A stretch of DNA of 45,359 nt from Discostella pseudostelligera (taxonomy: Eukaryota; Bacillariophyta; Thalassiosirophyceae; Thalassiosirales; Thalassiosiraceae): contig JALLBK010000262.1 of the NCBI GenBank assembly GCA_036940085.1, positions 1-45,359 of the forward strand, given 5' to 3'. Below are positions 18,831 to 29,482 of the stretch, one piece after another. The notes under the pieces were generated by a model. The model worked only from the letters and a program-made list of their open reading frames with translations. It was not told where the DNA came from and did no database searches. A program made the translations under genes and the position numbers. The number at the start of each line of letters is the position of its first letter. Within the stretch, counting starts at the first letter, position 1.

Positions 18831-21069
18831 ATGAACAAAATGCAAAGTGACGAACGACCCAACATCATAATCATCCTAGCTGATGATCTTGGTTTTAGTG
18901 ATATTGGATGTTTTGGTTCCGAGATACAGACTCCACACATTGATTCATTGGCCTACAGCAAATGTGGGATGCGATTTACTCAATTTTACAATTGTGCACG
19001 ATGTTGTCCATCCCGTGCAGCATTATTAACGGGAAAATATCCTCATCAGGCCGGGATTGGACATATGATGTACGATGCAGGAGTTGGTGCGGAGTATCAG
19101 GGATTTCTAAAGAAGGATGTTGCTACAATTGCTGAGCTGTTGAAACAACGAGGAGAAGGGGGGCATGGTGCAGAAGGCAATAATACCAGGGAGGTCGAGA
19201 GTATTGACAATTGTAGCCATCCAAGTAAAGATGANGCATGGTGCAGAAGGCAATAATACCAGGGAGGTCGAGAGTATTGACAATTGTAGCCATCCAAGTA
19301 AAGATGAAAGAGGAGGGTACGCTACGTTCATGGTAGGCAAGTGGCATGTCGGGGGTGAATATCCTCCAGATGCAAGCCATGATTGGGTTCAAACGACTTT
19401 GGGCGATGAGTTGCATCCAATTCCTACCCAGCGTGGCTTTGATAGGCACTACGGCACATTGGGGGGTGGAGGGAGTTACTACCAGCCTCCATCACTAGTA
19501 CGCGACCAAGAGGTAGTGAGAGATGTCATGCCGGAGGGGTACTATTATACAGATGCTATCAATGACGAAGCATGCTCGATCATTGAGAGTTCGGCGAGAA
19601 AGAAAGACGACGATCGACGACCATTCTTTCTGTATGTTGCGCATTGCGCTCCTCATTGGTACGTTGACTTCAATAGTCTATTCCTCGATGTTGTTGAATT
19701 TCGATGTCACTCACATTTTCTTACGATAATGATGGATAGGCCGCTACATGCACCAAAAGGTAAGGATTTGTTCATTCATTGACTAGGAGTATAGAAGAAA
19801 CAAGCCTCATTCTTGTCCTCATTCTCGTTATTGTCTTTAGATGAAAGAGATAAGTACATTGACAATTACATGCATGGGTGGGATAAAGTGCGTGAAGATC
19901 GCCACGCCCGTCAAATAAAACAGGGTATCATTCCTTCGACATGGCAATGCTCACCACGTGACGAGCACTCACCCCCATGGGAAAGTGTTACAAGCAAGGA
20001 GTGGGAAGCCTCGCGAATGGCTTGTTATGCTGCACAGATAACTATTATGGATCGTGGGGTCGGACGGATTTTGGAAACACTCCGTAGAACTGAGCAATTC
20101 GAGAATACAGTTATATTCTTCTTGTCGGATAACGGAGGTGAGTGAGTGCGTGTTCCTTTGCTCGTAGAGAAAGTTGTGATTGTAACTCATCAGCTGAACG
20201 CATGTCTTCATCCTTGCTATTGATTGCATGCATCGTCGTAGGATGTGCTGAGGTGAGATGATTGTCAAATGCTTTGCATATTTTGCTAAATGCATTTGCG
20301 AACTAGCTGATGTTGCCTGTAGTATCTGAAAGAGAACGGAGAAGAAGGATGCTGGCCTGAATTTTACGGTGGTCTGACGCGTAAAGGGCAGCCAATCAAA
20401 GTGGGCAACATCCAGGGCTTAAAGCCTGGTGCCGAGGACAGTTTCATGAGCTATGGTCTGCCTTGGGCGAACGCCTCGAATACTCCATTCCGACTGTTCA
20501 AGAGCTTTGTACACGAAGGAGGAATTGCAACTCCACTTGTGGTGCATTGGCCAGCAGCTGTACGTTCGATGCAACTGCGCGACAGCAATGATGAGAATCG
20601 TGGTAGGATTTGTCATTCGCCATGGATTATGATGGATATTGTTGCAACATGCTGTGATCTCGGCGGCGTAGATATTATACCAAATGCACTGGAGGGAGAA
20701 AGCTTCCGTCCAATATTGCATGGGCACGACGAGCCTACGAGAGTCAAGCCCATCTTTTGGGAGCATCAAGGGAATTGTGCAATGCGGGAAGGTCAATGGA
20801 AGCTAGTTTACAGGCGTAGTGATAGGGAGGAACAATGCGGCCATCCGGATGGCAACAATGGTGGGGACCCCCTGAAATGTTGGGAACTCTACAACATGGA
20901 AGACGATAGAACAGAAACACACAACTTGGCAATGGATAATCGCGTTCTTGTAAACCAAATGGCAGAACGATGGATGGAATGGGCATTGCGTGTGGGTATC
21001 AAGCCATGGCCATTGAAGCCCCTGCCCGAAGGTGAAAAGGATTGGTCGAATTTACCGTGGCTGTGGTAG
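18831..21069 (+). CDS. Sulfatase (arylsulfatase type), with two microexons and an assembly break
   Basis: Hydrolyses sulfate esters; substrate unknown. Exons 18831-19658, 19740-19759 (20 bases), 19841-20137, 20242-20252 (11 bases) and 20323-21069. After removing the 73-base artefact at the N (19235) the frame is continuous and gives 609 residues. Seen: ILADDLGFSDIG with metal-binding Asp18-Asp19; CCPSRAALLTG, where Cys58 is the formylglycine precursor of C-x-P-S-R; GKWHVGG; HWPLHAPKDERDKY formed across the 20-base exon; and SDNGGCAEYLKENG formed across the 11-base exon. No signal peptide is obvious. A 29-codon in-frame insertion (around 19156-19315) sits just before GYATFMVGKWH; part could be an unspliced intron (GTGCAG to TAAAG). 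Convergent with DGDG synthase, 154 bases apart. Confidence 0.88.
19163..19307 (+). repeat. Exact 72-base direct repeat around N: contig-overlap artefact
   Basis: Bases 19163-19234 and 19236-19307 are identical and separated by one N. Deleting 73 bases restores the sulfatase frame. The duplication at 44511-44655 has the same arm length, which points to an assembler k-mer overlap rather than biology. Confidence 0.93.
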
Positions 21070-21223
21070 CTGCCATATTTGCGACAATCAGTTGGTGGTT
21101 GTTTGTGAAACATCCGGTTAAGCAACGCTTGGTGAATACCACGGATTTGTCGGTTGTGTGTTATAACTATTACAAGATTGCCGTGCAGCTACCTATGGGT
21201 CAGATAAGGAATCGAAGCCAATG

Positions 21224-24200
21224 TCAAATTAGTGGAGAATATTTGTGTCTCGGCGGTAACGACCGAGTGAAACTGCCCTGTTGGATCATTCTGACGCCAA
21301 AAGACGAATCTAATCTCGTATTTCTACCCAGCAGTGACATTTTTGGGACATCTTTTTCATTCCTATTTCTATCGATAGAACTTTGACTGCTCGGCGGCAT
21401 AGTGTTGGCCCGTCTCTGAGGAAAGTTACGCTTTAGCGCTCTCTTAACAAGGCTTGTTGGGGTGGATGCATTATTGGCGAACGGAGCAAAGTCGAATAGT
21501 GGCGAATTTCCTTGATCTTGCAAGTTTGCCAACTTTTGTTGCTCTTTGATGTACTGAGCTTGCCGCCCAACGTTTGCTCCACCGCCTATTACCCGAAAGA
21601 CATCACCACTGGGTCCTTTCGTCACATTGTCGTAAAGTTCCAGCAGAAGCTTGTCTAACTTGGCTGGTGACAATTTCACTCTCAGTTTTGGAGAGTCGAG
21701 AAGCTCATCGAGATTGACGTCGAGGCGTTTGTCCAGCTCGGCTATCAATCTCGACTGAACCTCTTTCGGAAGCACATTCGTTTTGGATATTTCTTGGGAT
21801 AACTTTGATCTAAATCCACGATACCTCGCTCTGGTTCTCGAAAACGAACGTGAGAGCAACTCCCTCTGCTTCTCATTTGCAGCCAATGGTGGGAGATCAA
21901 TCTGAGTGAAACGAAGATAAAATGTGATGTATAATATCAGAAGCGTTCCTTCACACTGATTGAACAATTATGAAATAAGAAATATGCGCTTACGTCAATG
22001 CCTGCTTCTGCCGAGGACAAAGCATCTTCCATCGCCTCTGCTTCTGCCACGGAAATCGACCCGGCCGCAACAAAGCGTTCTGTTGCCGCTTCCCAAGATA
22101 GTGCATGTGAATATTCCTCCGTAAGTGGCTCCGGTGAATGGGTGAGAGCATAGTAGAGGTTCCCTGCGTGTATTGTAAACGATGGGAACAATACATAATA
22201 AGTAAACATTGGATGCATTGGACTAAATTCATTCAAAATTTGTAGAATAGCATCAGATCCACTTACCAACAAATTCCTCCTTGTTGGTATATGGAAGGCA
22301 ATTCGGAAACTGAGCAAAGAAATCATTACTCGGATGCGATGGCAACACAACAAATTTCCCCATCGCCAACGCCTCCGCAACTGTTGTGCACAATACCTCC
22401 GACAAGGATGGATTAATGAACACCTTATGCGTCCATCCCAACTCGGCATGATCAATCGGACCATGAAATGGCATATCCAATCCCATGCTTTTGGCCTTTT
22501 CGGCGGCCTCGTCCTTGTTGGGTCCGCCTCCATACATATCCATCTGTATGTTCAATCCTGCACTCTCCTCGGCATACTTCATCAAGTCCATCAAGCTACC
22601 TAGCCCCTTGGACCATAACATCTTTCCAATAAAGTAGGCAGTGGGAGTAGCGTCAGGACTGAATACAGATTCTATATCTTTGCTTCTGGATTGTAGCTTC
22701 GATCCGAGCTCGTCTCCAATGTCAAGGAAGGTCCGTCGGACGCCATGTACATTCTCCACAAGCTCTTTCTCAGGTGCGAATTGTTGTAGTGTGCCAGATA
22801 GCTTGATGACTCGATGACAGTGGGCTCGACACATCCACGAGGTGAGGAGTCGCATCCCAGGAGCCTTTTGTGGTGAACAACAGAGCACACACTTTGGAGT
22901 GAGATATGTATTCCATTGGCAACTAAAAGCCGTTGGTTCATAATTCATTTGTTCAGTCTACTCACCCGAATAAACGCGGCCGGTTGTTCCGTGGCATACA
23001 CAAAATAATTGGTATGAACAATACCAACAACGTGTTTGAATTTCGATGTCCAATTCTCACCCGGTGCTCGATACCAGTTGAGATGTTCGGGCTCCTCCAG
23101 GACGCAAATATCACATTCTTCCTCCTATGGTAAAAGATAAAATAGTAAGTGATTATTGAATGCTGAGAACAAAAATGGTCGGCATAGCGATCATGGAGGT
23201 TACACGCGGACTCACGGGGATCAAGCCAATAATATCACCCATGGAATACAAACTATTCTCCAATACCTCCTGCCATGCCGTATACCATCGAATATTTAAT
23301 TCCTCACTTGCCATCTTCATATTAGCTGTATCACGTAACCAAACTCGAATGTATTCCTCTTGATCTTCTGGCGTGGCAAATCGATTCTCACTACCATAGA
23401 TACGTTTTTGATCGGATGGGCGTTCTACCCAGGGTAGCATGAGCGTGACTGATCCACCCGCCTCTCGTCGTCCATTGGAAAGATAGGCTGCCCGAAGTAA
23501 TGGGTTCACAGCCGTGCCGGTCATCCAGGGGAGTGCACCAGTGGTCACAATCCATATATTCTTGGATTTGTCACCAATGTCGGTGTGGGGTAGAATGGTA
23601 TCCGAGGATGTAGTGGGACGTGGTTTAGGTATGGTTGGTAAATTCCGATCAAAGTTGGTTAGTGCAATGGGAAGTGTCCCGATGGGGGATGTGGCTGAGG
23701 AAGATCTGAGTCCAAGTCGTTGTGAGAGGGATCGTTTGGTTGGATTGGGTGTGGTTGTTGTGGATGAGGAGGAAATGGATGGCTGCTCCTCTTCATTATC
23801 AGTATTGTCGCTTTCTTTCTCAACAATGCTAGCAACTAAATCCTCTTCATCATTGTCGCCATTGTCGTTGCCATCGTCGTCATCCTCTCGAATTAAGTTT
23901 TTCAAACTCTCCGATGACACACCAAAACTACTCATATCATATGTCGACATTGGTTCCTTGGGTTGGAGCAATTCATTAAGTTGACTTTCCGTCTCTGCCA
24001 AGTAGAGGGATACATCCTCGGACCATTGTTGTAATTGTTTTTCCCATGTTTGGAAGCCATCGAAGCGCAGTGGAGGGGTTGGGAGTAGTATCCTTGATTT
24101 GCTTCGAAGGTTGTTATCTGCATTGTCATCTTCGCCACCATCAGTGCTGTTGTCATCGCCGTCAACGACGCTTCCATCTTCCTCTTGCACTTCATCCATT

Positions 24201-24727
24201 GCACGATCACTGCTCCCCCCAACACTCCCACTACCACTACCACCACTACCACTAGCACTATCAGAAAACAACTTCCACCTTTGCATAGTTGTTGCCCATG
24301 CATCATCTTCCGATAATTCTGATTCTGGTGGAAACACCACTGGATTTGAAGCCTTAATCTCCTCAAATGTCTGTTGCCAATATTCCCTCATTTTAAGTTG
24401 ACGCTCCTTGAAATCATCTTCAAGCTTTTTGGTTACCGCGTCGAGAGAGGTGGAGGAGGATTGATAATTGTCATTGATATTGGTGAATATTTTGGTATTC
24501 TTTACATTGGAGGGAGAAGGAGTACCATCAGCACCAGCGTCATTAGCAGCAGCAGCAGCAGCAGCAGCAGCAGTGGTGGCTGCTATACTGGAATCATCAT
24601 CAGGAAGAGACACGACAACGGTTCTTGTTGCTATTGCCAGGAACAGAACTGCAGTAATGAAGGACATGCATGATGATGGTATCGGAATTGCATGCCGTCG
24701 TCGTGGTCGTCGGGAAGTTGATACCAT
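21224..24727 (-). CDS. DGD1: Digalactosyldiacylglycerol synthase
   Basis: Adds the second galactose to MGDG to make the plastid lipid DGDG. Five exons on the minus strand: 24727-23216, 23124-22966, 22864-22267, 22163-21994 and 21901-21224, giving 1038 residues with agreeing phases. The start at 24727 gives a basic N-terminus and signal peptide ([20 protein letters not shown]), then a long acidic, low-complexity extension (to about 385). The GT-B domain includes [70 protein letters not shown] and [20 protein letters not shown] with the GT4 E-x7-E. The last exon adds about 225 residues of charged helical sequence. The exon 3 acceptor (AAAAG at 22865) was chosen by phase and homology and is the least certain junction. 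Confidence 0.9.
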
Positions 24728-25005
24728 TATTCTTTGCACGTCAAATGTCACTATCATATACCTGAACCTCTCTATATATGATTTCCCTTTCTATTATATC
24801 ACCGTACCAAACCTTATGACCATTGCTATTAGTGCTCGCATTGGTGCAATGGCGACGCGAAGGCTCTCTAGAATAATACTCCTATCCTATGCCTATGCAC
24901 TATGCACTATGCAGCGGCAATTATTATTTTGTCATCGTTGGGGCATGGGAACTCAACAACAACAACTTTTGTTGGTGTTGTTGAAGTTGAAGGTTCACTC
25001 AAAGA

Positions 25006-25015
25006 GTGACGTCAC
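25006..25015. promoter_or_regulatory. GTGACGTCAC palindrome upstream of GET4
   Basis: A perfect 10-base palindrome with an ACGT core, 142 bases before the GET4 ATG and 280 bases from the divergent DGDG synthase start. A bZIP/CRE-like site by sequence. Confidence 0.5.
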
Positions 25016-25156
25016 CGGTCTCGTCTGTCATCTAAGGGTGCGTCAAGTCTGTCTGTCGGCGGTGTCACCGCTCGTCGAGCTCCACGTCACCATCGCCATC
25101 ACCTCACCAACAACAAGCAGCAACAACAATCCACTCAAAAAAAAATAACCTCAACC

Positions 25157-26446
25157 ATGAGCGCCGCCGCAGCCCGTAGGAAGAAGCAAATCCAAAAGCG
25201 TGCCGCTGGCGCTACTGGCCCTGGCACCGGCGATGACACCACTGCCGACCCCATTCAACTCCGTCTCGACGCCCTCCTTCGTGATCCCACACTCAAGGAC
25301 GAATCGGTCGCCTACGAAGCTCTCCAACTCGCTCAATCCTCCGTACGACGCAATATCAAATTGGGTAACTTCACCAATGCTACTGAAATCGCCTACTCCT
25401 CCTCTCTATCACTACTCACTTTAAGTGGACGAGCCAGTGTATCTTCTCAACTACTAGCTGTGCTCGTCCAAGTACTCAATGAAACACAAACTCCGTGCAA
25501 TGACACTTGGGTCACCCGCTTTGCGGCACTCGATGCTGCCCACCGTAATGCCATTGATGCAGACACTACCATGTCTCCTGAAGAACGTGGTCGTTTGAAA
25601 CGATTGCATTTACAATTTCTAAAAAAATGCTTAAAATGGAGTAATGATTATGGCACTGTACGATATGGGCATACCGGTATGCATTTGCTTCTTGGGGAGC
25701 ATTGTTGGGATATGAGTTGTGATGAGACTGTGGTGGGCACTGCGGCGGAACGTGCTGAAAGGGCTGAGAACAACAATACCGCGAATGAAGATGACGGGGA
25801 GGAGGACGATGAAGATTATTTGGAAATTGCATTGCGCAATGAGGCCGTGTCGCACTATGCTCTTGCTGAGAAAATTGATGTTATTCTAACGAAACTCAAA
25901 TCGTTACCAGCGCCGACAGCTGAGGAATTGGCCATGGGACATACTTGTTTGCCATCGCAACGGGACGCATTACTCACTCGATCAATATTGGTCTTACTTG
26001 CCATTGAGAACTTACGGGATGCCAGAGCTTTAGCTCTATCCTACTTGCGTGAGATTGAAAATCCATCTGGACGATCGGATGAGGAATTAAAGGCGAGTTA
26101 TCTGGACAAGACGGATGGTAAAGCACCCTCGCATATTATGTTCGTCTGCATGCTACTACGCATTTGCGAAAAGGATGTCAAAACTGCACCCCTCTTCACG
26201 TGGCTCGTGCGGAATTTTGGTGCCGAGTTGGGTACCATGCATGATCCGGAAGTGATTAAGACATACACTACCAAGATTGGACGGGTGTATTTTGATATCC
26301 AACCTCCTCCGAGTATGATGAATATGATGGAAAATATGATGTCTATGATGGGTGGTGGTGGAATGGGGGGCATGGGTGGACCGGGGGGAATGAACCCCGC
26401 GGCGATGATGCAGGCTATGCAAGCGATGCAGGGTGGCGGGATGTAA
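25157..26446 (+). CDS. GET4: GET4 (TRC35), tail-anchored protein insertion factor
   Basis: Cytosolic factor that bridges ubiquitin-like co-chaperones to the GET3 ATPase for delivery of tail-anchored proteins to the ER. An intronless frame of 429 residues. The helical repeat region includes GNFTNATEIAYSSSLSLL, LLAVLVQVLNE, FLKKCLKWSNDYGTVRYGHT and HLLLGEHCWD; the second half includes LAIENLRDARALALSYL, PLFTWLVRNFGAELG and the family-typical end IGRVYFDIQPPPSMMNMMEN. An acidic insertion (NEDDGEEDDEDYLEI) replaces a short loop of animal GET4. The C-terminus is Met/Gly-rich (MGGMGGPGGM). It is longer than the human protein (about 330) because of the insertion and the tail. Confidence 0.9.
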   Translation: MSAAAARRKKQIQKRAAGATGPGTGDDTTADPIQLRLDALLRDPTLKDESVAYEALQLAQSSVRRNIKLGNFTNATEIAYSSSLSLLTLSGRASVSSQLLAVLVQVLNETQTPCNDTWVTRFAALDAAHRNAIDADTTMSPEERGRLKRLHLQFLKKCLKWSNDYGTVRYGHTGMHLLLGEHCWDMSCDETVVGTAAERAERAENNNTANEDDGEEDDEDYLEIALRNEAVSHYALAEKIDVILTKLKSLPAPTAEELAMGHTCLPSQRDALLTRSILVLLAIENLRDARALALSYLREIENPSGRSDEELKASYLDKTDGKAPSHIMFVCMLLRICEKDVKTAPLFTWLVRNFGAELGTMHDPEVIKTYTTKIGRVYFDIQPPPSMMNMMENMMSMMGGGGMGGMGGPGGMNPAAMMQAMQAMQGGGM

Positions 26447-26583
26447 GGTTTCTATGGAAATAAGGCCCTATATTAGAGAATTATATCCGTGAGGGGCGTT
26501 CTTAGATTGCAAGGCTGATATCTAGCTTAGAGAAATGAAGTGTATTGGATGGAAAGAGGGCCAATGTTAAGACCAAATATTTT

Positions 26584-27480
26584 TCAGCAATGGATCACCG
26601 TTCCACTCAACCCCAATAACTCCAACTGTCTCTTTGCCCTTGATATCTTACTTGCCATCTTCTTCTCATGCCATTCTTTCCTCTTGGCATCCTGCTCAAA
26701 ATTTTGTGTTTCCCAGGATGTGCTCTCCTCCCCTGGCAATGATATCAATTTTGCCTGTGCATTGCATGGTCCCAAGATACGTTGCAGTGTTGCAATGGTA
26801 CAGACCTCTTCCACACCCGCCGAGGATCCCAATTCACTCCCATCTACTTCAGGATGCAATCCCTCAGACACTAGTAAGAATCCCGTTAATGATAATTTGG
26901 ATACGTTCCATAGGCTGCATGTATTCCATGGAGTTGTCCGACCTGTCAGCTCCACCTCCACTTCTTCGTTATCCGAACCTTTCTCTGCATTCTGTTTACC
27001 ACATCGATAATCATGTCCCTGTAACACTGTACCCACCACCAATGTCTTCTCTAAATCTAATTTGGATTTCATAATTGTCAAAACATCTTGTGATAATTGA
27101 ACTTCTGCTGATGTCATTAATACATACTTGACACCCAAAGTTGCGACATGGCTTACGATTGCATTGAGCGCTGGGACGAATTTCCCCCAGGGTGTTACCG
27201 TTAGGATATGTATACGCACATTATTGTCTGATGGAGTGAGATCTGTCGTCGGGCTAATGGTGCATATCTTCGTAACCTCGTCTACCAAATCATACCCAGC
27301 GATTCGTTCCGCGGCATCGACCGCAACCACGGCATGATTTGCGCCGATCGTTTGTGCTAACGTAATGAAGGAGGTGAGCATCTCACGTAGGTGAGGTGGT
27401 GGATGGGATGAGTGACCTAGATGTAACCGCGTGGCTATTGCCAGGGGGGCTTCGGCAGCGGGGGTGGAGGCGGACGTCAT
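26584..27480 (-). CDS. Glycosyltransferase-like protein (GT-A fold, tentative)
   Basis: An intronless frame of 298 residues from ATG 27480; an open extension to 27684 overlaps the divergent neighbour and promoter motifs, so I reject it. Seen: SFITLAQTIGANHAVVAVDA, LTVTPWGKFVPALNAIVSHV, KYVLMTSAEVQLSQDVLTIM, LVVGTVLQGHDYRCG, LTGRTTPWNTCSLWNVSKLS and LTGFLLVSEGL, then GVEEVCTIATLQRILG. The order of 'FVPALN', a 'TSAEV' strand in the place of an acidic metal site, and 'TTPWNT' recalls family 2 nucleotide-sugar transferases. No clear DxD is visible, so the activity is unproven. Convergent with GET4, 137 bases apart. Confidence 0.7.
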   Translation of the reverse strand: MTSASTPAAEAPLAIATRLHLGHSSHPPPHLREMLTSFITLAQTIGANHAVVAVDAAERIAGYDLVDEVTKICTISPTTDLTPSDNNVRIHILTVTPWGKFVPALNAIVSHVATLGVKYVLMTSAEVQLSQDVLTIMKSKLDLEKTLVVGTVLQGHDYRCGKQNAEKGSDNEEVEVELTGRTTPWNTCSLWNVSKLSLTGFLLVSEGLHPEVDGSELGSSAGVEEVCTIATLQRILGPCNAQAKLISLPGEESTSWETQNFEQDAKRKEWHEKKMASKISRAKRQLELLGLSGTVIHC

Positions 27481-27528
27481 GGTCTCATTGGATTTTTGGT
27501 GTATGCGTGGCGGTGGGTGGAATGTATC

Positions 27529-27666
27529 TTTCCCGCCGTATTTTTCCCGCCGTATTTCCAGCTTTGCCGCCAAATATTTCAATGATATTGAATTCCTTCG
27601 TTGACTTCTACGGTAGCGATTCGCTGACGTCATCGGCATTAACTTCAATATCTTCGGCTTCCCGCC
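27529..27666. promoter_or_regulatory. Divergent promoter: three TCCCGCC sites and TGACGTCAT
   Basis: TTTCCCGCCGTATT is present twice in tandem (27529-27542 and 27543-27556). TGACGTCAT lies at 27625-27633 and TTCCCGCC at 27659-27666. The region separates the glycosyltransferase-like gene (start 27480) from the DUF1826 gene (start 27670 or 27757) and could drive both. Confidence 0.55.
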
Positions 27667-27669
27667 ACA

Positions 27670-28975
27670 ATGCGCTTTAGTCATCGTCTATCTGTCTTCT
27701 CTCTGCAGTTCTCCGCCCATCGCGTCGCCATCGCCATCGCATGCAGGTCGACAACCATGGCGGCCGTATTGTCCCTCCGTCTGTATTTCCTTCTCCTGGC
27801 AACGACGTCCTTGTCACCATCATGTTGTGACGCGCTATCATTATTTTCGTCATCATCAGCACGGTGTCGGCGCCGTACGACTCCAACGGCGATCATACAC
27901 TCGAATCGTCGTGCACCATCATCATCGACGTCGACGGTTGCCCCCTCTTCTTTGTCATCGTCGGCGCTACTGTCTTCAATAACGCAACAAGACGTGCCTC
28001 CTCTTCCTCCTCAAACTACTGACCACTCATCTCCACAAGTTCATTATCCTTTGCCAATATTACAAGGTGATTGGACCAATGCAAAATCATCATTGCGCAA
28101 TCCAAACTGTTGTGTCGTGAACATAACCAACATGGACCAACACATTTCCATTCTACAACAATATTTTTGTGGAGAGGATGCGCATTCTGATTTAGATTTA
28201 AGAATGAGAGTTCGAAATTGTCGTTCGCTTGGTGATGCCGAAGGTGAATCGGAGGAAGAAGGAGTGGTGTTTCGAGATTGTGAACAGATTTATGATTCCG
28301 TAATGGGTGATGCTCAACCATCGATGGACGATGCATTTACAAGCAATCATCACAACAACAACAACAAATACAACAAAGAATGATCGACATCGTTGCATAG
28401 TGGCACTCACCGAGCTTGCACGTGGAATGGCCTCCCTCACCAATGGAACACGGTTGACCAACTCAGTTACCGATGTGCACGTACGTGTCGTATGTGCATC
28501 CAACTATGCCGCCCATGATCCCATGTTCCATACCGACAAATGCCCCTTACGGGGATATGTCACATTACTGGGTCCTGGCACGGAGTATATGATGGAAACG
28601 TGTCTTCCATGGGAGTATGCCGCACTTCGAAGTTCAGGCGCGGGTGGTTTGAATCGAATTAGTGGCAACAATAAGGCAACTAGGAGTTTGAAGATGGCGA
28701 ATGAGTTGGAATTTATTGTTATGAAGGGTGATGAATATGATTCAACAACAGATAATGTATCAGAGTCTAGTATACTATCCTCACAACTATCATCATTGGT
28801 ATGGAATCGAGCAACGGCATGTGTGCATCGATCACCACCAGGTTCTGGCGAACGACGTGTAATTCTATCGTTGGATCTTGCCGATGGGAAAGATAATCAA
28901 GAATGGTATGAAGTTGGGAGGAGACGAGAATGGAGGAGTGGAATGACGCAACGTAAGTCTCGACTTGTGTCATAA
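27670..28975 (+). CDS. DUF1826 family protein with N-terminal signal sequence
   Basis: Two overlapping frames must be joined. My model is exons 27670-28299 and 28379-28975 (79-base intron, donor GTAATG, acceptor CAAAG, phase 0), giving 408 residues. An alternative is donor 28307 with acceptor GCATAG at 28400, phase 1. The start may instead be the in-frame ATG at 27757, which gives a clean signal peptide (MAAVLSLRLYFLLLATTSLS). The second part carries the DUF1826 hallmarks: FHTDKCPLRGYVTLLGPGTE and TACVHRSPPGSGERRVILSL. A consensus donor GTAAGT at 28953, just before the stop, suggests a further exon to the right (acceptor near 29003), so the C-terminus is uncertain. Function unknown. Confidence 0.72.
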
Positions 28976-29482
28976 AAGGAGATAAAACAACATGAAACCA
29001 GCATGCACTTCACTTGATGGTGTGGAAATTAGTTCACAGTCATTCTCTTGGCTTAAATCTTCACACTGTACTAAGTACTCGCTTCCTCCTCCTCCTCCTC
29101 ATGCTCACCCTTTTCATTGACCTGCCATGCCTATATTGTTTCATCGATCTTCTCTCTATTCCCTCGCGAATGCCTCTTGAATCTGACCCGTACGATACTG
29201 ACGAAACGTCGGGATGAAAATGGCGGGAGATCTCGCCACACTTTTCTTCCCGCCATTGCAAGCGGTCCTTCCCGCCATGTCGCCACACTTGCCCCCCGCC
29301 GCCGCAGCCGCAGAACGAAGCCCAATCAACACAGCACCATGCACCGTCCATTCATCGAATCTGACACACCGCAATCTGCAATCGATACAATTCCACCAAT
29401 ATTGCAATTGGTTGATGTTGGGGTGAATATTTTTCTCTAGGAGTATTATCGTCCATAACCAGCAGAGATATCTTGGTACACA
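28976..29482. promoter_or_regulatory. Upstream region of LTN1 with three GGCGGGA/TCCCGCC sites
   Basis: GGCGGGA 29222-29228 and TCCCGCC 29248-29254 and 29270-29276 lie 207 to 261 bases before the LTN1 ATG. The left part may hold a last exon of the DUF1826 gene. No other gene is seen. Confidence 0.5.

Noticed and set aside
19163..19307. Biological tandem duplication in the sulfatase
   Set aside because: Exact identity, a central N, frame disruption and the same arm length elsewhere point to assembly overlap.
27481..27684. N-terminal extension of the glycosyltransferase-like protein
   Set aside because: It overlaps the divergent gene start and the tandem TTTCCCGCC promoter motifs.
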